A DNA stretch of 64,000 nt from Candidatus Neomarinimicrobiota bacterium (GCA_036476315.1 JAZGBI010000098.1:154159-218158), one strand, 5' to 3'. Numbered from the stretch's first letter, positions 25,745 through 35,780 are shown. Notes: generated by a model not told the origin, from the sequence alone. A program made the numbers and translations.

Positions 25745-26881
25745 CTATTCAAGAACACGTATGTTTCTTGACCGACACATATCTTTAAGAATTGTGGGCC
25801 ACACGGTAACGCTCACCTCCCCAAGATGGGCTTTCTTGAGCAAGAGCATGTAGGTTCGCGATTGTCCAATCCCTCCTCCCACACAGAGAGGAATTTCATT
25901 ATTCAGGAGAGCCTGATGATAGGGCATTTTGAGGAAATGCTGTTGTTTCGTGATTTCCAGCTGTTTTCTGAGAGTCTCGGCGCTGACTCTAATACCCATG
26001 GATGTTAGTTCGTGACGTCGGCGGGTGATCGGGTTCCAGACCAGGATGTCACCGTTTAGACCATGCATGGGCCGTCCGTCTTCCGAGGTGGTTTCTGTGA
26101 CCCAGTCATCGTAATCGGCTGCCCTCATTTCGTGGGGATAACCGTCTTTTAGCGTCCAGCCTATCCCATAGATAAATATGGCCGGGTATTCCTTCAGGAT
26201 TTCAGTCTCCCGGGCTTTGCGAGCCAGCTCCGGGTACCGGTCGAGAATATCCTCCGCGTGAAGGAACGTTAACTCCTCTGGCAAACCGGGATATCTGTCC
26301 GTTTTCAACTGTGGATACATCTCCTGGACAAACGTCTCGGCCCCCTTGAGAACTTTCCATAACTTTTTGACAATAGCGGTGAGGAAGTCCAGGTTGCGTT
26401 GTTCCTCTGCGATTACCAGCTCCCAGTCCCACTGGTCCACATACGCGCTGTGATCGTGGTCGAGAAAATAGTCTTTTCTTACCGCTCTCATATCGGTACA
26501 AATTCCCTCTCCCGCTTCCATTCCAAATTGTTTTAGGGCCACCCTCTTCCATTTGGTGGCAGCTTGAACAATTTGGGCATCGATGGGATGCTTGTCGTAA
26601 TCATTGGAGATATGGAACTGAATGGGGGCACGCGACCCGTCGCGGTCCAGATAATCGTTCACACCGCTTTGTACATCGACGATGAGAGGGACCTGTACCA
26701 TCGTGAGATTGAGTTTTTTGCACAGGTTCTCCTCAATATAGTTCTTCAGAGCGTAGAGCGCTTTCATGGTCTCTTTTGGGGTGAGTAGTGATTGATATTC
26801 TTCGGGCAGGATTTTTTCCAGTTCATCATAATCCCCGATTCCTGGTCCGGCAAGATCATCCTTTTTCGATGGTGATGTCAT
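25745..26881 (-). CDS. asnA: Aspartate-ammonia ligase (asparagine synthetase A)
   Basis: 378 residues, somewhat longer than the 330 of E. coli AsnA. The class II aminoacyl-tRNA-synthetase-like fold is shown by QVPLIVDVQSGVNDYLDRDG, FHISNDYDKHPIDAQIVQAATKWKR, AVRKDYFLDHDHSAYVDQWDWE and the C-terminal CVGGGIGQSRTYMLLLKKAHLGEV. It makes asparagine from aspartate, ammonia and ATP. GGAGG lies 6 bases before the ATG. Confidence 0.95.
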   Translation of the reverse strand: MTSPSKKDDLAGPGIGDYDELEKILPEEYQSLLTPKETMKALYALKNYIEENLCKKLNLTMVQVPLIVDVQSGVNDYLDRDGSRAPIQFHISNDYDKHPIDAQIVQAATKWKRVALKQFGMEAGEGICTDMRAVRKDYFLDHDHSAYVDQWDWELVIAEEQRNLDFLTAIVKKLWKVLKGAETFVQEMYPQLKTDRYPGLPEELTFLHAEDILDRYPELARKARETEILKEYPAIFIYGIGWTLKDGYPHEMRAADYDDWVTETTSEDGRPMHGLNGDILVWNPITRRRHELTSMGIRVSAETLRKQLEITKQQHFLKMPYHQALLNNEIPLCVGGGIGQSRTYMLLLKKAHLGEVSVTVWPTILKDMCRSRNIRVLE

Positions 26882-27071
26882 AGCGCCTCCATAAAGTTGT
26901 TTTCGTATGCTTTAGTGGGTAGATGTTCGTGGGATATCTACAAAGTTTACGAATAATCAGCTTACAGGAACAAATGTCCTCGTACTCAGAAGAAGAATGT
27001 AAAATCTTATGCGATTGTCGGCCACGTTCTCCTCGTAAGGTCATCCAGGCCGTAATTTCTTCCGTACTTCT

Positions 27072-27226
27072 TCCCGACTAAATCGGGATATCAACAGAAG
27101 CTCCGGTTGAATCCCGCCCGGGCGGGACCCGCCCGTGTCCGCTGGAGCCACGGTGATCCGTGAAACTCGCCCGCCCCATTTTTCTTGCTGTCCATTTTTC
27201 GTCCTTTTCTTGCGTAAGAAAAGGAC
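27072..27226. repeat. Cluster of four hairpins in the asnA-methyltransferase gap
   Basis: The 532-bp gap 26882-27413 holds no convincing gene. It contains four successive perfect hairpins: TCCCGA-CTAAA-TCGGGA (27072-27088), the 14-bp palindrome CCCGCCCGGGCGGG (27113-27126), CACGG-TGAT-CCGTG (27149-27162) and an 11-bp stem GTCCTTTTCTT-gcgt-AAGAAAAGGAC (27201-27226). Such modular palindromes suggest an interspersed repeat element or a structured RNA. Confidence 0.55.
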
Positions 27227-27413
27227 AGGAAAAAGGCACCGGGTATTCAGTGAATAAATGGAAACCCATCAACAAACCGGCTATAATAAGACCACAAATT
27301 TCTACATGCTTCGGCAGTCAGACTTTCACTAAGCCGGCCGGATATTGCCACCCATATTCCTTGAATCTCATTCCGGTGACGATTAGACTTAGTGGCACAG
27401 TCGGGAGGGCTGC

Positions 27414-28019
27414 ATGAAAAAATCCCGCGAGGGTCGTGACTGGGAACAGTACTATCAAGAGGAAGAGGTTGAATCAATGCCCTGGTTCCATCCCCGGCTC
27501 GACCATGATCTCGAGAATGCGCTGGCACGATTCAACATTCGGTCGGCCGCTGTGCTGGATCTTGGAACGGGCCCCGGAACCCAGGCTATTGCCCTGGCAA
27601 AGATGGGTTTTCAGGTTACTGCCACTGATGTTTCGAAAACGGCTGTGGCCAAGGCGAGAGCAAGGTCTCTACAAAAGGGAGTTTCCGTCCATTTTGTGCA
27701 TGATGACATTCTCAAAACAGGACTGGAAAGGGAATTTGATTTTGTTTTCGACCGCGGTTGCTTTCATGTCCTTGAACCTCATGACAGGCCAACATACGTT
27801 GAGACCGTCCACGATCTGATCAGGCCTGAAGGTTTTTTGTTCCTCAAATGCTTCAGTCGCCTGGAACCGGGTGAGGAAGGTCCGAACCGGTTCAGTCCTC
27901 ACGAGATTCGGGAACAATTTCAATCTTCCTTCAGGGTCGAATCAGTCAAGGAATCGAAGTTCATGGGGAATAGACGTCCGTACCCCAGAGCGTTGTTTTG
28001 TCTGATTCAGAGGGTTTGA
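27414..28019 (+). CDS. Class I SAM-dependent methyltransferase
   Basis: 201 residues. Motif I is VLDLGTGPGTQAIALAK (residues 45-61), followed by the acidic ribose-binding TATDVSKTAV, an Asp-containing VHDDILKTGLEREFDFVFDRG and a C-terminal RAYPRALF-type strand. The layout, with an N-terminal WEQYYQEEEVESMPWFHP, resembles thiopurine- and tellurite-resistance-type methyltransferases, but the substrate is not identifiable. GGGAGGG precedes the ATG. Confidence 0.85.
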   Translation: MKKSREGRDWEQYYQEEEVESMPWFHPRLDHDLENALARFNIRSAAVLDLGTGPGTQAIALAKMGFQVTATDVSKTAVAKARARSLQKGVSVHFVHDDILKTGLEREFDFVFDRGCFHVLEPHDRPTYVETVHDLIRPEGFLFLKCFSRLEPGEEGPNRFSPHEIREQFQSSFRVESVKESKFMGNRRPYPRALFCLIQRV

Positions 28020-28037
28020 GGGACTCGGGTCATAAGA

Positions 28038-29126
28038 CTATTCGAAGAGGGCCTTATACTTTCCGTACCCCTTTTCTTCCAACTCCTCTTTTGGGATAAA
28101 CTTAAGGGCCGCTGAATTGATGCAATAACGTAGTCCGGTCGGATTGGGGCCATCGTTGAATACGTGGCCAAGATGGGAATCGGCCTGCACACTTCTTACT
28201 TCCGTTCGCAGCCTGAGCAGGCTTCTGTCTTCTTTTTCCACCAGGGCATCGGAGTCAAAGGGTTTCGTAAAACAGGGCCACCCCGTTCCGGAATCAAATT
28301 TGTCCAGAGAGCTGAAAAGAGGTTCCCCGGAAACAATGTCCACATAGATCCCTTCCTTTTTGCTGTCCCAGTATTCATTATCGAAGGGTCTCTCTGTTCC
28401 TGATTCCTGGGTAACTGTATACTGCAGGGAAGTTAACTGCTTCTTTAGCTCTTCATCGGACGGTTTTTGGAACCCGGAAGTTTTCTTCAGAGATTTCCCC
28501 CACGTTTTCTCAAGGTATTCATCCCGACCAGAGCCCTTTCTGTACTGTTTGTATCCCACTGTATGTTTTTTGTAATAGTCCTGGTGATAGTCTTCTGCTT
28601 TCCAGAATTTGGAGTAAGGGAGAATTTCGGTAACGATGGGCTGGCTAAATCGTCCTGACTTCCCGAGCTCATGTTTTGATTCCTCCGCCAGCCGCTTCTG
28701 TTCCTGGTCGTGGTAGAAAATGGCCGTTCGGTACTGAGAACCCCTGTCTGCGAACGAACCTCCTGCATCCGTGGGATCAATTTGTCTCCAGAAAACATCA
28801 AGAAGTTCTGAAAAACTGACCTTGTGGGGATCGAAGATAATTTGAGCCGCTTCAGTGTGACCCGTGTTGCCAGTAGACACTTCCTCATACGTGGGGTTTT
28901 CCTTGTGTCCGCCGGAATACCCGGCAATGACTTCCTTTACTCCATCAAGACTTTCAAACGGATGCTCCATGCACCAGAAGCAACCGCCAGCGAGGGTGGC
29001 CTTCCTAAATCTGGCAGAATCGTTTTCCATTTTGGAACTCTCCTTTTGCTTCTCTCCACCGGTCGCGTCGGAGCCCCCCATTGCTACAAGAAGCAGACTA
29101 ATGGTGAACCAGCTTATATTTTTCAT
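28038..29126 (-). CDS. msrAB: Exported MsrA-MsrB fusion, methionine sulfoxide reductase
   Basis: About 362 residues. A signal peptide ([19 protein letters not shown]) is followed by MsrA ([17 protein letters not shown] with the catalytic Cys; [12 protein letters not shown]) and then MsrB ([39 protein letters not shown] and [11 protein letters not shown] with the catalytic Cys). It repairs both stereoisomers of oxidised methionine and, being exported, should act on envelope proteins. The frame starts at 29153, but Met at 29126 gives a normal signal peptide. Both active sites use Cys. Confidence 0.93.
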   Translation of the reverse strand: MKNISWFTISLLLVAMGGSDATGGEKQKESSKMENDSARFRKATLAGGCFWCMEHPFESLDGVKEVIAGYSGGHKENPTYEEVSTGNTGHTEAAQIIFDPHKVSFSELLDVFWRQIDPTDAGGSFADRGSQYRTAIFYHDQEQKRLAEESKHELGKSGRFSQPIVTEILPYSKFWKAEDYHQDYYKKHTVGYKQYRKGSGRDEYLEKTWGKSLKKTSGFQKPSDEELKKQLTSLQYTVTQESGTERPFDNEYWDSKKEGIYVDIVSGEPLFSSLDKFDSGTGWPCFTKPFDSDALVEKEDRSLLRLRTEVRSVQADSHLGHVFNDGPNPTGLRYCINSAALKFIPKEELEEKGYGKYKALFE

Positions 29127-29394
29127 TTCCGAGCCATACCGCAAACTGAGCACCGCGCTAAAATAAAGGAAAAGATAAAGCAGAACCAGGGGAATTCTTC
29201 CCCACCCATTGACTGCCCTGTCCTAGAAGCAGTGGTGCCGGACAAAAGCGAATAAATGTAGTTGACTCTTTCCCTGAAAATGTGGATTTTTGATTCTCCA
29301 TTTACGAGGGTGTGAGGTCAACAAGAAAAGAGAAGATAAGAACCATGCGGTTCTCCGTATCCGTACTCACAGGGTTCATGAAAAGGAGGCTCAT

Positions 29395-32300
29395 ATGAAG
29401 CCGCTCAGATTCTATGTCGTTTCGAGTTTACTGTTGATTACCTTAACCATTCCGGGGATGGTACTCGGCCAGGGAGTCACCACCGCCAGCATAAACGGTC
29501 TCGTCACAGACGAAAAAGGCGAATCCCTTACCGGGGCAAACATAGTTGTGGTTCATGAACCCAGCGGCACCCAGTATGGAGCCGTCGTCAGAATCGGTGG
29601 TCTGTTTGATCTACTGAATCTTAGAGTTGGTGGCCCATATACGGTTACGGCGTCTTTTATCGGTTACCAAACACGTAAGGAAGAAAATGTTTTTGTGAGC
29701 TTGGGGCAGACGGTAAGGCTCGACTTCCGTCTTATAGAGGAAGCCATCGAGATGGAAATGATTCAGGTGGTGGCGGAACAAGATGAAGTCTTAAACAGTG
29801 GCAGAACCGGAGCAGCAACATACGTAAGTCCCGACCAGGTTGCTCAACTGCCTTCAATCAAGCGGAGCACGAGGGACATAACAAGACTGGATCCCCGCAG
29901 TGACGGTAATTTCAGTTTTGGCGGGAGAAATTGGTTGTATAACAACATATCCCTCGACGGTTCGTACTTCAACAATCCCTTCGGTTTAGATGATCCAGCA
30001 GTGGGAGGACAGACCAATGCTGAGCCCGTCCCCTATGACGCCATTGAGCAGGTTCAGGTTTCCATCGCTCCATTTGACGTTCGGGAAGGCGGGTTTATTG
30101 GTGCCGGTATCAACTCGGTAACGAAAAGTGGCACCAATCGATTCAGAGGATCGATCTACAGTTTCTTCAGGAACGAAAGCCTGATGGGGAATAAGGTTGG
30201 TGGTGAGGACGTTATTGCCAACCCGGATTTATCGTTTAATCAGTCGGGTTTTACGCTGAGTGGTCCCATTATACAGAACAAACTGTTCTTCTTTATTAAC
30301 GCGGAACTGGAGCGGAGAGATGATCCTGGGACGAACTTTGTGGCTGACAAGGGTGGCAATGTGGAATTCGGGGAATCACGGGTTGAAGCGTCGGTCATGG
30401 ACGAAATCAGTCAAATAATGAATGACGTCTACGACTATGATACGGGACCCTACGAAGGATTTATCCATGAGACAGACAACAACAAGCTCCTTTTGAAGCT
30501 GGACTGGAACATCAATGTTAACCACAACCTGACCTTTAGATATAATATGTTGGACGCGGTGCGTGCATTGCCTCCACACGGGTTTGTTCTCAGTTTCAAC
30601 AATACTGGCCGGGGACCCAACTCAAGCAGCCTTCCCTTCCAGAATTCGGGGTATAAGATAAACAACGAGCTCAATTCCTATGCCCTGGAAATCAACAGCA
30701 CGTTTGGTAGCAAGGTGGCCAATCGGCTCTTTTTTAGCTATAACAGATTCCGCGATTTCCGCGATCCCTTCAGTCGGGATTTCCCCACCATTGAAATCGG
30801 GGAGGCGGGCGTGACCTACACGACAGTGGGGCATGAACCGTTCTCGATCCACAATATCCTTGACCAGGATGTTATTCAGGTCACGAATAACCTGAGCTAC
30901 TTTATGGGCAAGCACGTTCTGACAGCCGGGTTCAATTACGAACGGTTCAAGTTCTTCAACTCATTTAACATATTTCGTCACGGGCTATTTATGGTTGCAG
31001 GGGATTTAGATTATCTGTTTCCTGGTGCCGGGTTCTTGGATTTCTTGGGTGCCACGACGTTTTCATCCCTGGATAATTTCTTCGCCCGTACGGACGAGGA
31101 CAGTGCTGACTTTTATGACTTCAATGCCTTAGCTGACTGGAACGTCGGCGGTTCCGGTCCATACAAAGGTGAAGAAATCGACGTGGCCCAGTTGTCCGTT
31201 TATGGTCAGGATGAGTTCTGGCTGAGTGACAACGTGAAAGTGACGGCCGGTCTGAGGATCGATATTCCACAATACAACACAGAGCCGGTAGACAATCCCT
31301 TTTCCCGGGAGTTGACTCTGCTGGATGAGAACGACGAATCTGAAACGGTGGACCAGAGCAAGCTGCCCGACGCTTCACCGCTTTACTCGCCTAGAGCTGG
31401 TTTTAACTGGGACGTGAATGGAGATCGTTCCTTTCAGATTCGGGGCGGCACCGGTGTCTTCACCGGTCGGCTCCCCTTCGTCTGGGTGGGTAACGTGATA
31501 TCGAATCCGGGAGTCAATCTCAACCTTTATCCAACAATCTCGGAAGACGAGGCGCTGGATGATCACCTCACGGATGATGGTGACGGAAGGCAGGGAGGAC
31601 TTGAGGGTACCAAGTCTGTATTGCAACAGTCTTTTGATCTCAATGGCATCGATGCGGATTTCAACTGGCCGCAGGTTTGGACCACCAATTTGGCCGTAGA
31701 TAAACAGCTGCCTGGAAACATGCTGGGAACGTTGGAATTGCTATACGGCAAGGACATCAACGCCATCTATATGCGGAATGCTGACATGATAAAGCCGGAC
31801 CGTACACTGAAGGACGGACGACCGTACTTCACTGATGGGGATGGTGTCTTTGAATTGAATCCCGATGGGGGTGCCGGGGTCTACGTTCTTGACAATACGG
31901 ACGAAGGCTACAACCTGACGCTGACGGTTCAGCTACGCAAGCAGTTCGAGAATGGACTGAATACCAGTCTGGCATACACATACCTACAGGCAAAAAACAA
32001 CCTGAAATCTACCGAGATTGCCAGTGTCTTGTGGCAGAATCAGCCGGTTCAAGGTGATCCCAACAACCCAAGAATCAGCTGGTCTGAATTCGGAAACCCC
32101 CACAGGATCATCGGTAGTGCCAACTACCGTCATGTATGGTCGACAAATATGGGTACCAGTGTGGGTCTCTTCTTTGAGATGGCGCAAGGGAACCGGTATA
32201 TTTATTCTGGAGGCAACCGATATTCCTTTATCTATTCCGGCGACGTGAATGGGGATGGGTATGGGGGTAACGATCTCATCTATATTCCCGAAAGTGCCAG

Positions 32301-32712
32301 TGACATAAATCTTGATGACCCCGATGACTGGGATGCCTTAGACGCATTCATCAAACAGGATGATTATTTGAGTGAACATCGTGGAGAGATATCCGAGAGA
32401 TTTGGCGCCATAAATCCGTGGTTCAGTAATATCGACCTGAGGGTACTTCAGGACTATTCAATGGATCTCGGAGGTCAAAGACATACGGTGCAATTGAGCC
32501 TTGATATTATGAATGCGGCTAACCTGCTAAGTTCAAATTTTGGCGTACGGAAAGTGGCTAGCCCGGCAGCGACTTCACCCCTTAAGCTGGTAGGCTGGAC
32601 GGACGGCGGAGAGCCAATCTTTGACTTTACCGGACCTTCCGAGACGTACATAGACGATCCGGGTGAGTTTTCGCGTTGGCGGGTTCAGCTCGGCCTCCGA
32701 TATCTCTTCTAA
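29395..32712 (+). CDS. TonB-dependent receptor, OAR-like, with carboxypeptidase-regulatory-like domain
   Basis: 1,105 residues. ATG 29395 has AAAAGGAGG six bases upstream and opens a signal peptide (SLLLITLTIPGMVLGQ). Then come a beta-sandwich domain (SINGLVTDEKGESLTGANIVV), a plug (LPSIKRSTRDITRLDPRSDG, SFGGRNWLYNNISLDG) and a large barrel (FDVREGGFIGAGINSVTKSGTNRFRGSIYSFFRNE), ending in RWRVQLGLRYLF with a terminal aromatic. OAR-type receptors are outer-membrane proteins of unknown or broad substrate. No SusD-like partner is adjacent, so carbohydrate uptake is not specifically indicated. Confidence 0.9.
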   Translation: MKPLRFYVVSSLLLITLTIPGMVLGQGVTTASINGLVTDEKGESLTGANIVVVHEPSGTQYGAVVRIGGLFDLLNLRVGGPYTVTASFIGYQTRKEENVFVSLGQTVRLDFRLIEEAIEMEMIQVVAEQDEVLNSGRTGAATYVSPDQVAQLPSIKRSTRDITRLDPRSDGNFSFGGRNWLYNNISLDGSYFNNPFGLDDPAVGGQTNAEPVPYDAIEQVQVSIAPFDVREGGFIGAGINSVTKSGTNRFRGSIYSFFRNESLMGNKVGGEDVIANPDLSFNQSGFTLSGPIIQNKLFFFINAELERRDDPGTNFVADKGGNVEFGESRVEASVMDEISQIMNDVYDYDTGPYEGFIHETDNNKLLLKLDWNINVNHNLTFRYNMLDAVRALPPHGFVLSFNNTGRGPNSSSLPFQNSGYKINNELNSYALEINSTFGSKVANRLFFSYNRFRDFRDPFSRDFPTIEIGEAGVTYTTVGHEPFSIHNILDQDVIQVTNNLSYFMGKHVLTAGFNYERFKFFNSFNIFRHGLFMVAGDLDYLFPGAGFLDFLGATTFSSLDNFFARTDEDSADFYDFNALADWNVGGSGPYKGEEIDVAQLSVYGQDEFWLSDNVKVTAGLRIDIPQYNTEPVDNPFSRELTLLDENDESETVDQSKLPDASPLYSPRAGFNWDVNGDRSFQIRGGTGVFTGRLPFVWVGNVISNPGVNLNLYPTISEDEALDDHLTDDGDGRQGGLEGTKSVLQQSFDLNGIDADFNWPQVWTTNLAVDKQLPGNMLGTLELLYGKDINAIYMRNADMIKPDRTLKDGRPYFTDGDGVFELNPDGGAGVYVLDNTDEGYNLTLTVQLRKQFENGLNTSLAYTYLQAKNNLKSTEIASVLWQNQPVQGDPNNPRISWSEFGNPHRIIGSANYRHVWSTNMGTSVGLFFEMAQGNRYIYSGGNRYSFIYSGDVNGDGYGGNDLIYIPESASDINLDDPDDWDALDAFIKQDDYLSEHRGEISERFGAINPWFSNIDLRVLQDYSMDLGGQRHTVQLSLDIMNAANLLSSNFGVRKVASPAATSPLKLVGWTDGGEPIFDFTGPSETYIDDPGEFSRWRVQLGLRYLF

Positions 32713-32752
32713 TCACCCGGATTTGACCTCCGACATTCTGTCTGGCTGATAT

Positions 32753-33058
32753 TTACTGAGATCGCAAACCCACCTGGCGTTCGATCCCTGCCTTCAGCGT
32801 CGCTTCGATCTGTGCACGGGTCTTATCCAGTCACCATCCAACGTGATCAGATCGGCTCGAGCCAGCGTTGATGCGTCCTCCGGAGTGTCTCCTGCTGCCC
32901 TGATGACTACTGCGATGAGTTTTTCTCAGGTACGCCCTCTGTAGCGCACGGCGAAAACTGTTAATGTCTGATGGTCGAGAAAGTTCAGACCGGATCGCAT
33001 TTCGCACCCCCTGAAACATCTCAAGCATGGTGAACGGTTCTTTCCGTTCATCATACAT
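32753..33058 (-). pseudogene. Remnant of a DUF5117/DUF4953-type zinc metalloprotease, C-terminus
   Basis: Read on the minus strand from 33058, the frame encodes MLEMFQGVRNAIRSELSRP followed by INSFRRALQRAYL, which matches the extreme C-terminus of large exported metalloproteases (the IWSEL/RRNLQRAYL region). Similarity then moves to a second frame (KLIAVVIRAAGDTPEDASTL, ARADLITLDGD) and to a third (DKTRAQIEATLKAGIERQVG, stop at 32753). Two frameshifts and the absence of the rest of the gene make this a decayed fragment. Confidence 0.6.
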
Positions 33059-33208
33059 ACCTCAATCCCATATCCAAAAGCCGGCTCAAGAGAATTGGGT
33101 CATAGAGATGGTTCAGAGGCCGGACCGTCTCAGCACGACTAGAAAAGGAAAAAGTTGGCACTTGTAGAACCAAATTGACTTAACCAGGTACAAGAGGAAT
33201 AGATGTGG

Positions 33209-33284
33209 TGACCTGCATGCTAAAAGATGTGCCAATGTTTGAGTTGGCGAAAAGTGGTCGAAGGAATGGGGCTAGTCAAACACA
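33209..33284. repeat. IS-end-like sequence and left copy of a flanking direct repeat
   Basis: 33209-33237 reads TGACCTGCATGC, then TAAAAGATGTGCCA, like the terminal TGACCTGcnCC...AAAAGTTGnnCCA sequences of IS3-type elements. 33230-33283 (GTGGTCGAAGGAATGGGG core) recurs in imperfect form at 34643-34699, on the other side of the protease-like gene. A GCTAAAAG-TG-GCCA word is shared between 33218-33234 and 34698-34713. No transposase is present. Confidence 0.4.
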
Positions 33285-33303
33285 GTATCTTAGGAGTACT
33301 TAC

Positions 33304-34593
33304 ATGAAACGTTTTAGTGGAAGTATCTTAATCGTCCTGGCCCTCATCATTTCCGCGAGCAGGGCCGAACAGCAAAACACTCAGCAAAACATTCAGAAAA
33401 CGCTTAACCGGTTAGTATCAGCGCTGAATCAGCATGATTTTGACGCGTTAGCGCCTTATTTGTCCGCAGATTTTTCTTTTAACGGATATGATGGTAAAAT
33501 GGGGCGAACGATTATGCGTCAAATAGTCGCGCAATATCCCAACACCATTGAATCTATTATGATTCAGAAGTTCGAAGAAAAAGGTCAACAGTTTATCGTG
33601 TCAGCAGAGTTTGTCTTTCAAAGTGAGCGGGATATAAAAGAATTGATTTTGTCGAGTGACTATAAAATCGTACAGGCACCAATTGTACAGATCCAGTTGG
33701 CGAGCTATCCAAGTAAGCAAAATTCGAAACATTCTATAACACCGTCGCTAAATGAGGTAATTCCGGCAAAAATAGTGGCCCCCTTCCGCCTGCTGGGCCG
33801 TCTAATTTCCGTGGCGGCAGAAATTGAAGGTGTGCGAGGCAATTTTATGATCGACAGTGGTACGAGTGACTTTGTTTTGAATGCAAAACGTTTTCACCAG
33901 CTGGCGGAACAAGCCCAGCCTGCAGACCGGACACCACATGGAGCCGGTGGAGCGATCAGAGATGCCAAATGGGTTGAGGCATCCGGTTTTAAATGGCAGA
34001 ATGCCGAACTCAGTTTGGTTAAAGCCCAGATATTGGATTTAACCCATCTGGAAGAAAACATAAAGACGGAAATAGTAGGGATTATCGGGGCGAATTTCCT
34101 GCAGAACTTCACAATAGAATTTGATTTTTCCCATAAAACACTTACGCTTTTTTCAGAGAACCCGATGGATTCTTGGCAAACAGCACCCAATCAAGTGATA
34201 GATTTCACAATGGTTAACCATATTCCGGTCATTGACGCCCAAATTGGAAATTACTTCTTGCGCTTGGGGATTGATTGCGGCGCAGAAGAAGCCATGTTAT
34301 TTTCGAAATGGGAGGAGCCGCTCAACACCCATTATGAATTCCTGAAAAATGACACTCTCAAAGGAGCCGATACGAATTTGCAATTGGTGAAGACTGTACG
34401 GTTAGATATGTTTAAGATTGGCAAAATTCAATACGAAAATCACTCATTTGTAATAGGCGATCTAAAATGGGGGCATGAGTCAATCATTGATGGTTTGTTA
34501 GGCTACGAGTTTTTGAGTCAATTCAGGACAGCAATAGATTTTCAAAACCGAAAATTATATGTCTGGGAACCTGTGAATGACTCCGCAAATTGA
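33304..34593 (+). CDS. Retropepsin-like aspartyl protease with N-terminal NTF2-like domain
   Basis: 429 residues. After a signal peptide (GSILIVLALIISASRA) comes an NTF2/SnoaL-like region (LNRLVSALNQHDFDALAPYLSADFSF). The C-terminal two-thirds carry two aspartyl-protease half-sites: NFMIDSGTSDFVLN (about residue 183) and RLGIDCGAEEAML (about residue 322), then DGLLGYEFLSQF and FQNRKLYVW. Both Asp residues are present. AGGAG lies about 7 bases before ATG 33304. The DNA is visibly richer in A+T than the neighbouring genes, and imperfect direct repeats flank it (33230-33283, 34643-34699), which suggests acquisition. Confidence 0.8.
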   Translation: MKRFSGSILIVLALIISASRAEQQNTQQNIQKTLNRLVSALNQHDFDALAPYLSADFSFNGYDGKMGRTIMRQIVAQYPNTIESIMIQKFEEKGQQFIVSAEFVFQSERDIKELILSSDYKIVQAPIVQIQLASYPSKQNSKHSITPSLNEVIPAKIVAPFRLLGRLISVAAEIEGVRGNFMIDSGTSDFVLNAKRFHQLAEQAQPADRTPHGAGGAIRDAKWVEASGFKWQNAELSLVKAQILDLTHLEENIKTEIVGIIGANFLQNFTIEFDFSHKTLTLFSENPMDSWQTAPNQVIDFTMVNHIPVIDAQIGNYFLRLGIDCGAEEAMLFSKWEEPLNTHYEFLKNDTLKGADTNLQLVKTVRLDMFKIGKIQYENHSFVIGDLKWGHESIIDGLLGYEFLSQFRTAIDFQNRKLYVWEPVNDSAN

Positions 34594-34642
34594 TCCGTAT
34601 CTTTATGACTATCCCGGATACCACTGACCTTACCGCCAGAGG

Positions 34643-34713
34643 TTGTACCAGTTTTAAGTTAGGCGAGATGTGGTCCAAGGAATGGGGGCTGGTCACACGC
34701 TAAAAGTGGGCCA
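34643..34713. repeat. Right copy of the direct repeat flanking the aspartyl-protease gene
   Basis: GTGGTCCAAGGAATGGGGGC (34670-34689) and its surroundings match 33230-33283 imperfectly, in the same orientation. The unit ends with GCTAAAAGTGGGCCA, found in the left copy in a different relative place. Confidence 0.4.
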
Positions 34714-34813
34714 GTCATATACTTACACCGTTCGGAACACATTCTGTTTGTGATTTGGTTCATGGCAGCTGAAGAAGAGATACTCATCCAAAAGCACCAC
34801 CAAACTGTGATTG

Positions 34814-34837
34814 AAAAACGACCGGGAGTGGTCGGTC
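34814..34837 (-). terminator. Rho-independent terminator after the haloalkane dehalogenase gene
   Basis: On the minus strand, GACCG-ACCACTCC-CGGTC is followed directly by GTTTTTC. It lies about 27 bp beyond the stop codon of the minus-strand dehalogenase gene. Confidence 0.6.
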
Positions 34838-34863
34838 TTCGTGCAATCCAACAAGGTAGACAC

Positions 34864-35748
34864 TCATAAGTCCTGATACCACTTTCCCAATTCTTCGCCG
34901 ATCAAATGCGGATTGTCTTCCTGTAAGAAATGAATCCCTTCACCTATGTCAACCGTTTGAAGATTCTTCAGGTTTTGCTTGCACCAATCAAGCGTTCTGG
35001 CGTTGATGATACCGCCGGGCGTGCCGTAAAAGAGCAGTTTTGGCAACTCAGACTCCTGCAGCTTTTGACTGTAGTTGGATATCAACTCATGCATGTCGGC
35101 CGGTTTGCCGTCGATCGGAATTTCGCGGGGCCATTGACGCACCGGTTTGCGGCTTCTGATCGTCATGTAGGGTTCGCCGTAGCAGCTCTTTTCTTCTTCA
35201 ATCAACTCGCGGACAATCGATTGTGGTAATATCTTCTTGAGAAACATGTTCATGACGCCAATCATAAGCCAACCAACACCGGGTGTACGCATTAGCTTAA
35301 AACCCACTTTGAAACCGGAAGGGAAGTCCGCCCAGATCATCGGCTTCACCATCGACTCCATAAAAGTGATTCCCTTGATGTTGTCCTCGTGTCTCATGGC
35401 ATAGTGGAAACCAAGCGCGGAACCCCAGTCGTGAATAACAAGAGTGATGTTGGACAACTCTAGCTGCTCGATCAACCCTTCAATATATTTTGAATGGTCA
35501 ACGAAGCGGTAGTCGAGATCAGGCTTGTCAGATTTGCCCATGCCGATCAGGTCAGGTGCAATACATCTTCCGTGAGGTACTAAGTAGGGAATAATATTGC
35601 GCCACAAATATGAAGAAGTTGGATTACCGTGTAGGAAAAGAATTGGATCTCCAGAGCCCTCATCGATGTAATGCATATTGGCGTTGTGTATCTCAATGTA
35701 CTTGGATGCGAAAGGAAAATCAGCCGAGATTTCTTTGAATGTCTTCAT
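34864..35748 (-). CDS. dhaA: Haloalkane dehalogenase
   Basis: 294 residues, normal for the family. The alpha/beta hydrolase catalytic set is visible: oxyanion and halide-binding region LFLHGNPTSSYLWRN (Asn and the following Trp), nucleophile Asp in LVIHDWGSALGFHYA, and the His in DIGEGIHFLQEDNPH. The nucleophile is Asp, not Ser, which separates dehalogenases from ordinary esterases. It hydrolyses carbon-halogen bonds to alcohol and halide, and is found in marine bacteria. No signal peptide. It lies 76 bp downstream of the double-selenocysteine membrane protein gene on the same strand and has its own terminator. Confidence 0.9.
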   Translation of the reverse strand: MKTFKEISADFPFASKYIEIHNANMHYIDEGSGDPILFLHGNPTSSYLWRNIIPYLVPHGRCIAPDLIGMGKSDKPDLDYRFVDHSKYIEGLIEQLELSNITLVIHDWGSALGFHYAMRHEDNIKGITFMESMVKPMIWADFPSGFKVGFKLMRTPGVGWLMIGVMNMFLKKILPQSIVRELIEEEKSCYGEPYMTIRSRKPVRQWPREIPIDGKPADMHELISNYSQKLQESELPKLLFYGTPGGIINARTLDWCKQNLKNLQTVDIGEGIHFLQEDNPHLIGEELGKWYQDL

Positions 35749-35780
35749 TTATTACTTCTCAAAACTAATACTTAATGGAT

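Noticed and set aside
34762..34869. Plus-strand 35-codon frame (MAAEEEILIQKHHQ)
   Set aside because: It runs through the minus-strand terminator hairpin and the end of dhaA, so it is likely a chance frame.
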